Source: Coprobacter fastidiosus (GTDB lineage Bacteria > Bacteroidota > Bacteroidia > Bacteroidales > Coprobacteraceae). From it: a stretch of DNA of 64,000 nt. The stretch is from NCBI RefSeq assembly GCF_030296935.1, contig NZ_AP028032.1, positions 2,294,001 to 2,358,000 of the forward strand, in the 5' to 3' direction. The notes beneath the pieces are model-generated. The model made no database searches, was not told where the DNA came from, and saw nothing but the letters and a program-made list of their open reading frames with translations. Shown here piece by piece: positions 14,623-23,373 of the stretch; position 1 is the first letter of the stretch; each line of letters starts with the position of its first letter. The position numbers and the translations under genes are program-made.

Positions 14623-15892
14623 ATCCAAAAATGACATAGCATGGGAGAAAATTTTTGAGAAGTATTGCATCTTGGACAAACTTGCCAATAATGAACGTAT
14701 CTCAATTTCTTCGACAGAAATTAATCAGTTTAGAGAGGCTCGTTTAATGACAAAGTTTGACCATAGATCTCAACTTCCAAAATTGTTTATAGATCATAAC
14801 TTATCAATATTACCTACATCCAGAGGTACGTATGAAATCGGAAAATTTAAAACTTTTTGTGATTTTAATAAAGATGATATAGAGATAACTCCTATTGACT
14901 TTCCAACTTTCTTGGAAAGTATAGATTATAAAGATATTACGAGTGAATCAATAGCTATAAATTGTGCTTTTGTATCTAAGATATTGCATGATTTTACAGG
15001 AGAGGAAAATCTGTTACCTACTGTCTCTGGTCGGATGAGTTCTTCAGTCTTTGATTTTACGATTAATTCAGGACAAAACATTTTAAAAATTAATGTTGAT
15101 AATTCACAAATTGAAATAGACGGAGGGTATGAAGGAGATAGTTCTTTAAATTTGATTGAAGCCAAAAATTATATTTCTGATGATTTTCTGATTCGACAAC
15201 TATATTATCCATATAGATTATGGAGTAATAAAATAGGGAAACGTGTTCGTCCGATATTCTTGACGTATTCAAATGGTATTTTCCATTTGAGAGAATATGA
15301 ATTTGTTACACCTGAATTATATAATTCTATCCGATTAATACAACATAAAAAATATGCAGTTCAAGAAGGAGGAATTAATGTTGAGAATATACAGAATATT
15401 TTGGATAGTATTCAAGTTGTAAAAGAACCTGAGTTGCCTTTCCCTCAAGCAGATAGCTTTGAACGAGTAATTAATCTTTGCGAGCTATTAAAACAAAAAG
15501 GATTTATTTGCAAAGATGATATTACGCAAAATTATGATTTTGATCACAGACAAACCGATTATTATTCAAATGCGGCAAAGTATTTAGGATTAGTAGAGGT
15601 TGTTCGTGAGAATCAACAAATAGGGTGCATTCTAACTCGTGATGGCTCTCGTATATTTAATCTGCCCATTATTGAACGGCAATTGGAATTTGTAAAACTT
15701 ATATTGGCACATACGGCATTTCAAAACACCTTGAAACTGTATTTTGATAAAGGCAATGTTCCAACAAAGGGCGAGGTCGTTGAAATAATGAAAAGTGCAA
15801 AATTGTATAATATTGATTCTGAACAAACATATAAACGAAGGGCATCTACTGTTATATCTTGGATAAATTGGATATTAGAACTAATAGAGTAA
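14615..15892 (+). CDS. Type II restriction endonuclease, PD-(D/E)xK fold (predicted)
   Basis: This 425-residue protein is translationally coupled to the adenine methylase (8-bp overlap), the main reason to call it the cognate endonuclease. A plausible nuclease core is present: D169 (EIDGGY), with D175 nearby, and E182-x-K184 (LIEAK) followed by a helix rich in Tyr and Arg (IRQLYYPYRLW). The N-terminal 150 residues may bind DNA and the C-terminal region (after about residue 280) resembles a helical winged domain. I recall similar proteins in orphan-named restriction families but cannot name a characterised homologue. The target is presumably that of the methylase. Confidence 0.75.
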   Translation: MSKSKNDIAWEKIFEKYCILDKLANNERISISSTEINQFREARLMTKFDHRSQLPKLFIDHNLSILPTSRGTYEIGKFKTFCDFNKDDIEITPIDFPTFLESIDYKDITSESIAINCAFVSKILHDFTGEENLLPTVSGRMSSSVFDFTINSGQNILKINVDNSQIEIDGGYEGDSSLNLIEAKNYISDDFLIRQLYYPYRLWSNKIGKRVRPIFLTYSNGIFHLREYEFVTPELYNSIRLIQHKKYAVQEGGINVENIQNILDSIQVVKEPELPFPQADSFERVINLCELLKQKGFICKDDITQNYDFDHRQTDYYSNAAKYLGLVEVVRENQQIGCILTRDGSRIFNLPIIERQLEFVKLILAHTAFQNTLKLYFDKGNVPTKGEVVEIMKSAKLYNIDSEQTYKRRASTVISWINWILELIE

Positions 15893-15912
15893 TAATTTAA
15901 AGAATAAGAATT

Positions 15913-16167
15913 ATGGCTTGTGAAAAACAACATCGTTATGATCCTCAGTACAATAATTTACCTGTCGATCAAGGTGGGGCAGGAAGACATCGTTGTGCAG
16001 GATGTGCTTATGAGAGAGGGTATGAAGATGGACTAAATCGTAAAGAAAAATTAGATTTGGACTTAGATTCATTACCAGAGAGTCAAGCTGGAACAGTTAG
16101 GCATAAAAGCCCACATGCAGCTTATGCTGCTGGTTATTTAGCTGGAGTAGAAGATTCTTATAAGTAA
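15913..16167 (+). CDS. 84-residue protein with an internally duplicated LPxxQxG-RH-AYxxGYxxG motif
   Basis: The protein consists of two similar halves. The first reads LPVDQGGAGRH, then CAGCAYERGYEDG; the second reads LPESQAGTVRH, then HAAYAAGYLAGVED. The shared pattern is LPxxQxGxxRHxxxxxAYxxGYxxGxxD. Only the first half has CxxC, so metal binding by one half is possible but unproven. It starts 20 bp after the endonuclease stop and is followed by a terminator, so it is the last gene of the R-M operon. I have seen such small proteins annotated only as hypothetical. A role in regulating or assisting the R-M module is a guess from position. Confidence 0.75.
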   Translation: MACEKQHRYDPQYNNLPVDQGGAGRHRCAGCAYERGYEDGLNRKEKLDLDLDSLPESQAGTVRHKSPHAAYAAGYLAGVEDSYK

Positions 16168-16192
16168 ATACCTGTTCCTCCGTTTCAAATAA

Positions 16193-16228
16193 CATCCCCA
16201 TACGATAAATATATATTGTATGGGGATG
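16193..16228 (+). terminator. Terminator-like hairpin ending the R-M operon
   Basis: CATCCCCATAC (16193-16203) and GTATGGGGATG (16218-16228) form a perfect 11-bp stem with a 14-nt A/T loop, 25 bp after the last cargo gene. No long T-tract follows, so termination efficiency is uncertain. Confidence 0.6.
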
Positions 16229-16431
16229 AGTAAATTAGAAAAATTGTATATTTGCACTTTATAAAGAGTTATTTGACAGCATAGCACCGCAAATCGTTGA
16301 AATTCGCACGGTTGCTAACTCGTTACCACTATTTCTCAAATAATTTGCTAAAAGTTTATTCCTCAATTGGTTAAGTCAAACCATTGAAAATCTAAAATAT
16401 AAAATGAATATTCTATATAATGATTATCTTA
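16229..16431. other. Gene-free right end of the element and host junction
   Basis: This stretch holds no open frame of note. It contains GTATATTTGC at 16246-16255, an imperfect inverted copy of the left-end repeat at 16301-16315, and a TTACCAC motif at 16324-16330. After about 16348 the composition returns to plain A/T-rich host DNA leading to the phosphoethanolamine transferase promoter. Confidence 0.4.
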
Positions 16432-16460
16432 TTGTTATAGAATAAAATTATCTATTTTTG
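16432..16460 (+). promoter_or_regulatory. Bacteroidetes promoter of the phosphoethanolamine transferase gene
   Basis: TTG at 16432-16434, an 18-bp spacer and TATTTTTG at 16453-16460 fit the consensus, slightly short in spacing. The ATG at 16478 follows 17 bp later, implying a very short leader. Confidence 0.55.
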
Positions 16461-16477
16461 TTTTTAAAATAGATTTT

Positions 16478-18049
16478 ATGAAATCGATACGGGCATATAA
16501 GTTTTTTCGGGAGTTCGGAAATATATTATATAGGAATAAAAATTATTATTATTTTTTGATTGGTATAGGTTTCTATTGGGCTTTATTTTTTACACTATCA
16601 GATTTTATATCTATACCATGTTCCTCTTTCAAAGATTATGTAGGTAATGGAATTCAATGGGCTTGCGTTTCGTTTGTCCCGTTTCTTTTTTGGGTATTTG
16701 TTTCTATGAACAAATATTTGTTCGCTTTTCTTTTTCCTTTATTCAGTATTGTATGTGCTGTACTTGCCTATTTTAGATATGCTTATAAATTTGTTTTAAA
16801 CAGTATGATGCTGTATACAGCTTTTAATAACGATGTGCGTATAACGGCAGAGCTTATTTCTCCTTATTTGGTGTTATTTGTACTGATAAATCTGTTTATT
16901 TCTTTTTTATTTGTACGGTATCTTTGGAAAATGAAGATATATAAAAAGTCTTGCTTGTTTTCTTTTAATGGTTTCTTAGCATTTTCTCTTTTCTTTCTGA
17001 TGTTTCAAGGCAACTCCCCTATAAAGAGAATGATAGAGAAGCGTATTCCGGCCAATCTTGTTTTTACTACTCTCGATTATTATAAAGGAAAGACAGATAT
17101 AGCTAAAGAGAGAGAACGCTCTTTTGACTATGTGAAATCGGAATGCGATTCTATTACTGTGGTTTTGGTTATAGGAGAATCTCTTCGTCCCGATCATCTT
17201 TCTGTAAATGGGTATTTTCGTAAAACTACTCCTAATCTCGATACTCTCGGTGTTATATCATTTCCTAATGTAAATTCTTTATATTCTTATACAAATCAAG
17301 CTCTTCCCTATTTAATGACTCGTACCGATACGTTGCATACGGATAGAGCTTATAAAGAGAGGTCTTTTATAGATGTATTCAAGGCCGGAGGGTTTCATAC
17401 TTCGTGGATAAGTAATCAAGATTCGGAAAAGTCGTATGTTTATTTTATAAATGAAGCCGATACAATTTTTTATGTAAATCGATCTCATGATGTTTATAGT
17501 TTCGACCAATGGCTTGATGAAGATATATTACCTTATTATAATCGAATGATAGACTCCGAGTATTCTAAAAAACTGGTAATTCTTCATACTATCGGTTCGC
17601 ATTGGTGGTATAATTTGCATTATACAAAAAAATATGAAGTATATAAACCTGTTTTGAAGAGTAAGATCATTTCTTATTGTACAGATGAAGAAATCAAAAA
17701 TTCGTATGATAATACGATCTTATACACCGATTATATTCTTTCTGAAATAATAGATAAGTTAAAAGATAAAAACGCTGTTTTGATATTTGTTTCGGATCAT
17801 GGTGAGGCTTTAGGAGACGATTCTTTTTATTTACATGGAACCTCTCATCCGGCCATGTTCCGTACGGCAATGTTTGTATGGATGTCTGAAAAATATAAGT
17901 CGTTGCATCCTGAACATTTGGAGAATGCCTTAAAAAATAAGGATAAATCTTATATGACCGATTTTGTTTTTCCTTCTATTATAGATGCCGGATGTTTGGA
18001 TACGGATATACTCGTTAAGAGTAAAAGTATTTTTGCAAGTTCGGAATAG
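16478..18049 (+). CDS. Phosphoethanolamine transferase (EptA/sulfatase-fold family)
   Basis: This 523-residue inner-membrane enzyme has about five N-terminal transmembrane helices (residues 22-190) and a periplasmic alkaline-phosphatase-fold domain. Key residues: E234 in VIGESLRPDH (metal), T272 in SYTNQALPY at the nucleophile position of EptA, a GSHWWYNLHY segment, and SDHGEALGDD plus HGTSHP near the C-terminus (metal ligands). Such enzymes move phosphoethanolamine from phosphatidylethanolamine to lipid A or other glycans, lowering surface charge and polymyxin binding. The acceptor here is not known. The gene lies between the mobile element and yitT, converging on yitT 13 bp away; its A/T-rich codons look host-like. 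Confidence 0.88.
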   Translation: MKSIRAYKFFREFGNILYRNKNYYYFLIGIGFYWALFFTLSDFISIPCSSFKDYVGNGIQWACVSFVPFLFWVFVSMNKYLFAFLFPLFSIVCAVLAYFRYAYKFVLNSMMLYTAFNNDVRITAELISPYLVLFVLINLFISFLFVRYLWKMKIYKKSCLFSFNGFLAFSLFFLMFQGNSPIKRMIEKRIPANLVFTTLDYYKGKTDIAKERERSFDYVKSECDSITVVLVIGESLRPDHLSVNGYFRKTTPNLDTLGVISFPNVNSLYSYTNQALPYLMTRTDTLHTDRAYKERSFIDVFKAGGFHTSWISNQDSEKSYVYFINEADTIFYVNRSHDVYSFDQWLDEDILPYYNRMIDSEYSKKLVILHTIGSHWWYNLHYTKKYEVYKPVLKSKIISYCTDEEIKNSYDNTILYTDYILSEIIDKLKDKNAVLIFVSDHGEALGDDSFYLHGTSHPAMFRTAMFVWMSEKYKSLHPEHLENALKNKDKSYMTDFVFPSIIDAGCLDTDILVKSKSIFASSE

Positions 18050-18062
18050 CAGCAAATGGATA

Positions 18063-18932
18063 TTATCCTTTGATCTTATCAAAACCTTCTCCATACACGC
18101 CGACTACATTAGATTGAGATATGAATGCGTGAGGATCTATTTCTTTTACCAGTCGGAAAATCGATAAGGATTCGTTTCTTTTGGCAAGGATGACCAATAC
18201 TTTCTTGGGTTGTTTAGAATACCATCCCATTCCGTCAAGAATAGTGACGCCCCTGTTGATATCCTTGTTGATACGGTCTGCTATTTCCTCATACTTTTCT
18301 GAAAATATCAATATTTGTATAGATCGTCTGACTCCGTTTATAACCATATCGCAGGTATAAGTCATGACTGCCATGACTACGATCCCGAAAACAATTTTTT
18401 CGATGCTATGGAAAAGTACGTAAGAGGATGATATGATAAGAAAGTCGCAATACAAAATCGATCTTCCTAAAGATATTTCTTTATACTTGTTTATCATGGC
18501 GGCAATAATATCTGTTCCTCCGGTGCTGCCGTTATGGGTGAAAACAATACCTATTCCGGCTCCGCAAAGTATTCCTCCTATGATGCACGACATAAACGGT
18601 TCTCCGGTAATAAGCGGTTCTTTTATATACATTCCGAAAAATGAAAGAAGCAAAGTCATGACTATGACTCCGAATATGGTGCGTATGCAGAACTGTATTC
18701 CCAAAATACGTATTGCTGCTATTAGCAGTAAAGCATTTAGTGTAAAATAAGATATTGCTACCGGGATTTTAGTCCCGAAAAAGATGAGTGCCGAAACTCC
18801 GGCAATACCACCGGTGGTGATTTCATTGGTAAGTAGAAAACTCGTCCATCCGAAAGCATAAAGAACTAATCCGAAGACGATGATCGTGTAGTCTTTTATT
18901 TCGATCCAGGCTTTATGAGAATTTAAATTCAT
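18063..18932 (-). CDS. YitT family membrane protein (DUF2179)
   Basis: This protein of about 289 residues has six hydrophobic segments with family motifs: TTGGIAGVSALIFF, GAGIGIVFTHNGSTGGTDIIA, and VFGIVVMAVMTYTCDMVING. A C-terminal cytoplasmic DUF2179 domain follows (RGVTILDGMGWYSKQPKKVL, DPHAFISQSNVVGVYGEGF). The family is a multi-span transporter-like group of unknown substrate. I placed the start at ATG 18932 because the upstream in-frame ATG (18989) lies inside an intergenic repeat and because homologues I remember begin only about 10 residues before the conserved W/DY segment. The minus-strand neighbours leuS (upstream) and, beyond the mobile element, rdgB suggest an ancestral cluster. 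Confidence 0.88.
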   Translation of the reverse strand: MNLNSHKAWIEIKDYTIIVFGLVLYAFGWTSFLLTNEITTGGIAGVSALIFFGTKIPVAISYFTLNALLLIAAIRILGIQFCIRTIFGVIVMTLLLSFFGMYIKEPLITGEPFMSCIIGGILCGAGIGIVFTHNGSTGGTDIIAAMINKYKEISLGRSILYCDFLIISSSYVLFHSIEKIVFGIVVMAVMTYTCDMVINGVRRSIQILIFSEKYEEIADRINKDINRGVTILDGMGWYSKQPKKVLVILAKRNESLSIFRLVKEIDPHAFISQSNVVGVYGEGFDKIKG

Positions 18933-18961
18933 AATGCTGATACTGTTTATATCATTGTTAT

Positions 18962-19136
18962 CAAGAACCTTGTTTGAATTTTCTGACAAAAAATATTATC
19001 AAGTTATCTTTGTGTTTCCTTTCGGTCTTTTTTCGTTTTCATTCATCAGATAGCTGTTATCCTCCTCATAAAGACAGAAAAACATACTTAAAAAACTCTT
19101 AAACCTGACCTGAGTAAAATTTATACAGATTCTAAA
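18962..19136. repeat. Intergenic element with terminal inverted repeats, copy B
   Basis: The left end (18962-18988: AAGAACCTTGTTTGAATTTT then CTGACA) and right end (19105-19138: CTGACCTGAGTAAAATTTAT then ACAGATTCTAAA) are imperfect inverted repeats. The interior block order matches copy A at 6618-6776. It fills the space between the yitT start and the leuS terminator and overlaps the longer possible yitT N-terminus. Confidence 0.6.
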
Positions 19137-19200
19137 ACAATTTCAAAGTTACATCTTTTTTATATTTTTCCAAATTCAAATTCTTAGCAGACTGATATTC

Positions 19201-19250
19201 AAAAATATCCCCGAAAAGTTTTAATTACTATACTTTTCGGGGATATTTTT
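19201..19250 (-). terminator. Terminator of leuS
   Basis: AAAAATATCCCCGAAAAGT (19201-19219) and its exact complement (19232-19250) make a 19-bp stem with a 12-nt loop, 17 bp beyond the leuS stop. A/T runs on both arms make it potentially bidirectional. Confidence 0.85.
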
Positions 19251-19266
19251 GTGAAAATTTTTTCGT

Positions 19267-22035
19267 TTAGAGAACGATATTGACGATTTTTTTAGGGATG
19301 ATGATGATTTTCTTAGGAGTCTTTCCATCTATCCATTTTGCAGATGACGGATGTTCCAATACTGTTTTTTCTATTTCTTCTTTAGAAGCATCTGCTGCGA
19401 ATTCGATATTGAAGCGGGCTTTTCCATTGAATGAAATTGTATAGTTGACAGTATCTTCTTTAAGATATTCTTCATTGAATCCCGGCCATTGAGCATCACA
19501 TACCGATGTCGTGTGTCCTAATTGCGACCATAATTCTTCGCATATATGCGGTGCGAACGGAGTCAACAGTATTATGATCTGTTCCAGTATTTTACTGTTT
19601 CTGCATTTTAATGCAGAAAGTTCATTTATACAAATCATAAAAGCACTGATAGAGGTATTGTATGAGAAATTTTCTATATCCCAGCTTACTTTTTTGATGA
19701 GTTTGTGTAATGATTTCAGTTCTTCTCGTGTAGGTTCTTCATTATTCACGACCAATTTGTCTCCGTCGAAGAACAGATTCCAAAATTTTTTCAAGAAACG
19801 GTGTACACCGTCTATACCGTTTGTATCCCAAGGTTTACTTTGTTCGAGCGGACCTAAGAACATTTCATATAAACGAAGAGTATCTGCACCGTATTTTTCT
19901 ACTATATCATCCGGATTTACGACGTTGAACATCGATTTTGACATTTTTTCCACTGCCCATCCGCAGATATATTTTCCGTCTTCTAAAATAAATTCTGCCG
20001 TTTCAAATTCAGGTCTCCATTTTTTAAAGGCCTCTATATCGAGAATATCATTACTTACGATATTTACATCTACGTGTATAGGAGTCGTGTCATATTTCTT
20101 TTTAAGATTGTATGATACGAATGTATTGGTATCTTTTATTCTGTAGACGAAATTAGACCGGCCTTGAATCATACCTTGATTTACTAATTTGCGGAATGGT
20201 TCGGCTTCACAGACAATTCCCAGATCATACAGAAATTTGTTCCAGAAACGACTATAAATGAGATGTCCGGTGGCATGTTCGGTTCCACCGATATAAAGAT
20301 CTACGTTGCGCCAATATTCGTTAGCCTCTTTCGATACGAGCGCATTGTTGTTATGCGGATCCATATAACGGAGATAATATGCTGATGATCCGGCAAATCC
20401 GGGCATGGTACAAAGTTCTAAAGGAAAGTGATCTTCTGTTTCCCAATTTTTCGCTCTTCCCAGAGGCGGTTCGCCTTGTTCAGTCGGTAGAAACTTATCT
20501 ATTTCCGGCAATAACAAAGGCAATTTGCTTTCGTCCAGCATATAGGGCATATCGTCTTTATAATAGACAGGAAACGGTTCGCCCCAATATCGTTGACGAC
20601 TGAAAATAGCATCGCGCAGACGATAATTGACTTTGATCCGTCCTAATCCTTTTTCCTGTATAAAAGCTTTTGTTTTAGCTATAGCCTCTTTCACTTCAAG
20701 GCCGTTGAGGTCGAGACCGTTTCCGCAAGAATTGATCATTTTACCCTCTTTGGCATCGAAGCTTTCTTCGGAAACGTCACAGCCCTCTATCAACGGAATG
20801 ATCGGCAGACCGAAATGTTTGGCAAAGGCATAGTCGCGGCTGTCATGTGCCGGTACTGCCATAATCGCTCCTGTTCCGTATCCGGCGAGCACATAATCGC
20901 TTATCCAGATAGGAATTTTTTCATTATTCAGCGGATTTATGGCGTATGCTCCGGAAAATACTCCACTTACGCTTCTGTCCATTAATCGTTCGCGCTCTGT
21001 TCTGTGTTTGATACTGTCCAGATAGGCATCTACCTCTTTTTTCTGTTCAGGAGTAGTAACCTGTGCCACGTAATCGCTTTCCGGAGCTAATACCATAAAA
21101 GTGACTCCGAAGATCGTATCGGCACGTGTTGTGAATATTGTAAACTCTACATCCGATTCTACTACTTTAAACTTCATTTCAGCACCTTCGGAACGTCCTA
21201 TCCAGTTTCTTTGCGTTTCTTTGAGAGACTCGCTCCAGTCTATCGTGTCGAGTCCGTCGAGCAGGCGTTGAGCATAAGCCGATACCCGTAAACACCATTG
21301 ACGCATGATTTTTTGTTCTACGGGATAGCCTCCACGAACCGACAAACCTTCGCTGACCTCATCATTAGCGAGGACCGTTCCAAGTTGCGGACACCAGTTT
21401 ACCATCGTATCTCCTAAATAGGCAATACGATAATTCAGCAAAGTTTTTTGCTGTTCCTTGACACTCATCTTTTTCCATTCGTCCGCCGTAAAAGAAAGCT
21501 CTTCGCTACAAGCGACATTCAACCCTTCAGTTCCGGACGTTTCGAAGATTTTCGTTAAAGTTTCTATGGGTAGAGCCTTTTGTTCATCATAGGAGTAAAA
21601 ACTGTTGAACATTTTTTCAAAAGCCCATTGTGTCCATTTATAATATTCCGGATCGCACGTGCGTATTTCACGACTCCAGTCATAACAAAATCCTATTTTA
21701 TCGAGTTGTTCCCGATAACGGTTGATATTTTTTTCGGTAGTTATTGCCGGATGCTGTCCGGTCTGTATCGCATATTGTTCGGCCGGAAGCCCGTATGCAT
21801 CATATCCCATCGGATGCAGAACATTGAATCCTTTCAGGCGCTTAAAACGGGAATAAATATCTGAAGCGATGTATCCGAGTGGATGTCCGACATGCAGACC
21901 TGCACCGGACGGGTACGGGAACATGTCTAAAACATAAAATTTCTTTTTTCCCTCTTTCTCGGTCACTTTATACGTCTGGTTATCTTTCCAGTACTGTTGC
22001 CATTTTTTTTCTATTTCCCTGAAATTATATTCCAT
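19267..22035 (-). CDS. leuS: Leucyl-tRNA synthetase
   Basis: This 922-residue class I synthetase charges tRNA-Leu in the cytoplasm. The HIGH-type motif is H48-VG-H51 in [15 protein letters not shown], and the KMSKS loop appears as [13 protein letters not shown]. The CP1 editing domain is present, with [15 protein letters not shown] and [16 protein letters not shown] lineage-typical insertion lies between [15 protein letters not shown] and the KMSKS loop. The C-terminal anticodon-binding region ends in a [15 protein letters not shown] extension. The N-terminus ([13 protein letters not shown]) is standard. It is transcribed alone with its own terminator. Confidence 0.98.
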   Translation of the reverse strand: MEYNFREIEKKWQQYWKDNQTYKVTEKEGKKKFYVLDMFPYPSGAGLHVGHPLGYIASDIYSRFKRLKGFNVLHPMGYDAYGLPAEQYAIQTGQHPAITTEKNINRYREQLDKIGFCYDWSREIRTCDPEYYKWTQWAFEKMFNSFYSYDEQKALPIETLTKIFETSGTEGLNVACSEELSFTADEWKKMSVKEQQKTLLNYRIAYLGDTMVNWCPQLGTVLANDEVSEGLSVRGGYPVEQKIMRQWCLRVSAYAQRLLDGLDTIDWSESLKETQRNWIGRSEGAEMKFKVVESDVEFTIFTTRADTIFGVTFMVLAPESDYVAQVTTPEQKKEVDAYLDSIKHRTERERLMDRSVSGVFSGAYAINPLNNEKIPIWISDYVLAGYGTGAIMAVPAHDSRDYAFAKHFGLPIIPLIEGCDVSEESFDAKEGKMINSCGNGLDLNGLEVKEAIAKTKAFIQEKGLGRIKVNYRLRDAIFSRQRYWGEPFPVYYKDDMPYMLDESKLPLLLPEIDKFLPTEQGEPPLGRAKNWETEDHFPLELCTMPGFAGSSAYYLRYMDPHNNNALVSKEANEYWRNVDLYIGGTEHATGHLIYSRFWNKFLYDLGIVCEAEPFRKLVNQGMIQGRSNFVYRIKDTNTFVSYNLKKKYDTTPIHVDVNIVSNDILDIEAFKKWRPEFETAEFILEDGKYICGWAVEKMSKSMFNVVNPDDIVEKYGADTLRLYEMFLGPLEQSKPWDTNGIDGVHRFLKKFWNLFFDGDKLVVNNEEPTREELKSLHKLIKKVSWDIENFSYNTSISAFMICINELSALKCRNSKILEQIIILLTPFAPHICEELWSQLGHTTSVCDAQWPGFNEEYLKEDTVNYTISFNGKARFNIEFAADASKEEIEKTVLEHPSSAKWIDGKTPKKIIIIPKKIVNIVL

Positions 22036-22363
22036 TTTATATCTTTTTTTATCTCTTTTTCGTAAGTGTGTTATTTACAATATGTTGGTTTTGATAGTAA
22101 ATATCTTTGCAAAAGTAATAAAAATATGCTGTATATAAGAGCCAGTCTAAATTTTCCTTCTGTAAAATTCCGACAAGCCCTAAGCTTCTTGTCTTGTTCA
22201 GAAAGATAGTTTATGGTTATAAGAACGGGATAACTTTAAAAAATGTGTGAAAAGAGAGTTCGGTATAAGAGGTGATTGTCTGTAAAATAAAAAGTTTTTG
22301 TACGTTTGTAAAGATATCTCTTGTATATATGAGAATAGTCATAATCTAATGATAGATTGAATA
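22036..22363. other. Divergent intergenic region between leuS and dusB
   Basis: This 328-bp spacer holds a minus-strand -7 box for leuS (TACTTTTG, 22117-22110) without an evident -33. A plus-strand TATCTTTG (22102-22109) abuts it head to head. A better-spaced promoter for dusB lies at 22276-22308. No gene or strong hairpin is seen. Confidence 0.45.
22276..22308 (+). promoter_or_regulatory. Probable promoter of the dusB operon
   Basis: TTG at 22276-22278, a 22-bp spacer and TACGTTTG at 22301-22308 approximate the consensus. The dusB start is 55 bp after the -7 box. Confidence 0.5.
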
Positions 22364-23347
22364 ATGAAAATAGGAAATATGGATTTGGGCAAATACCCTG
22401 TCTTATTAGCTCCTATGGAGGATGTTACGGATATTTCTTTTCGACTCATGTGTAAAGAGTTCGGAGCAGATATGGTATATACCGAGTTTGTGTCGAGCGA
22501 TGCTCTTATACGGAATGTGAGTAAGACACAAGCCAAACTTTCTATCCGAAATGAAGAGCGTCCCGTCGCAATACAGATTTACGGTCGCGAGACAGCAGCT
22601 ATGGCTGATGCCGCCCGTATTTGTGAGGAGGCTTGTCCTGATGTGTTGGATATTAATTTCGGATGTCCGGTGAAAAAGGTGGCAGGAAAAGGCGCCGGAG
22701 CCGGAATGTTGAGGGATATTCCTAAAATGCTTGAGATTACCCGGGCTGTTGTGAATGCCGTAAAAATCCCCGTGACGGTGAAAACTCGCTTGGGTTGGGA
22801 TCATGATTCCCGAATAATCGTAGAACTGGCCGAGCAGTTGCAAGATTGCGGTATTGCTGCTTTGGCGATTCATGGGCGTACTCGCAGTCAGATGTACACC
22901 GGAGAGGCGGATTGGAGTTTGATAGGCAAAGTGAAAGAGAATCCCCGCATGAAAATACCTATCATAGGAAACGGTGATGTAACGACACCGCAAATCGCTC
23001 GTGAAAAATTCGAAAAGTACGGTGTAGATGCCATTATGGTAGGCAGGGCTTCTATCGGTTCTCCTTGGATTTTTAAGGAGATAAAGCAATATATGGAAAC
23101 CGGGCATTGTGAACCTTTGTCTGTTTCGGATAAAATGTCTGTTTTGCGTCGGCAATTGAAAGAAAGCGTCGATCGGTTGGATGAACGTCGCGGAATTTTG
23201 CATATCCGCAGACATTTGGCAGCAACACCTTTATTTAAGGGTATTCCTAATTTTAGGGATACGCGTATAGCCATGCTCAGGGCTGAAACTCTTGGTGAAT
23301 TGTCTGCTATTTTGGATAAAATAGAGTCTGAAATATTGATAAAATAG
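22364..23347 (+). CDS. dusB: tRNA-dihydrouridine synthase (DusB family)
   Basis: This 327-residue FMN-dependent TIM-barrel enzyme reduces uridine to dihydrouridine in the tRNA D-loop. The motifs are complete: LLAPMEDVTDISFR (FMN binding), VAIQIYGRE, DINFGCPVKKVAGKGAGAGML with the catalytic Cys in GCPV, VKTRLGWD, ALAIHGRTRSQMYTGEADW, and IIGNGDV followed by GVDAIMVGRASIGSPWIF. The C-terminal helical RNA-binding domain (RRHLAATPLFKGIPN) is present. In Bacteroidetes a single DusB-type enzyme often serves the cell. A DUF2807 gene follows 26 bp later and is probably cotranscribed. Confidence 0.95.
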   Translation: MKIGNMDLGKYPVLLAPMEDVTDISFRLMCKEFGADMVYTEFVSSDALIRNVSKTQAKLSIRNEERPVAIQIYGRETAAMADAARICEEACPDVLDINFGCPVKKVAGKGAGAGMLRDIPKMLEITRAVVNAVKIPVTVKTRLGWDHDSRIIVELAEQLQDCGIAALAIHGRTRSQMYTGEADWSLIGKVKENPRMKIPIIGNGDVTTPQIAREKFEKYGVDAIMVGRASIGSPWIFKEIKQYMETGHCEPLSVSDKMSVLRRQLKESVDRLDERRGILHIRRHLAATPLFKGIPNFRDTRIAMLRAETLGELSAILDKIESEILIK

Positions 23348-23373
23348 AATTAATTATAAAATAATCAGAAATC

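Larger units (their letters stand above)
9804..16347. mobile_element. Integrative mobilizable element carrying a restriction-modification cassette
   Basis: A tyrosine integrase, a small DNA-binding protein, a non-coding repeat/hairpin region and a MobV relaxase form a compact backbone that is visibly richer in G/C than the flanks. It is followed by an A/T-rich cargo of a methylase, an endonuclease and a small protein. No conjugation (mating-pair) genes are present, so it would need a helper. The boundaries are approximate. I placed them where base composition changes and where an AATTTG hexamer occurs at both ends (9804-9809 and 16342-16347), outside TTACCAC repeats seen at both ends. No tRNA gene is at either junction. 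Confidence 0.6.

Noticed and set aside
18933-18989. Longer N-terminus for the YitT protein
   Set aside because: It is built from the terminal repeat of an intergenic element, and the shorter start matches the usual family N-terminus. Not fully excluded.
19034-19049. CTGATGA followed by GAAA on the minus strand, suggestive of a hammerhead ribozyme
   Set aside because: The stems needed around the core are not present, and the matching position in copy A reads ATGATGA.
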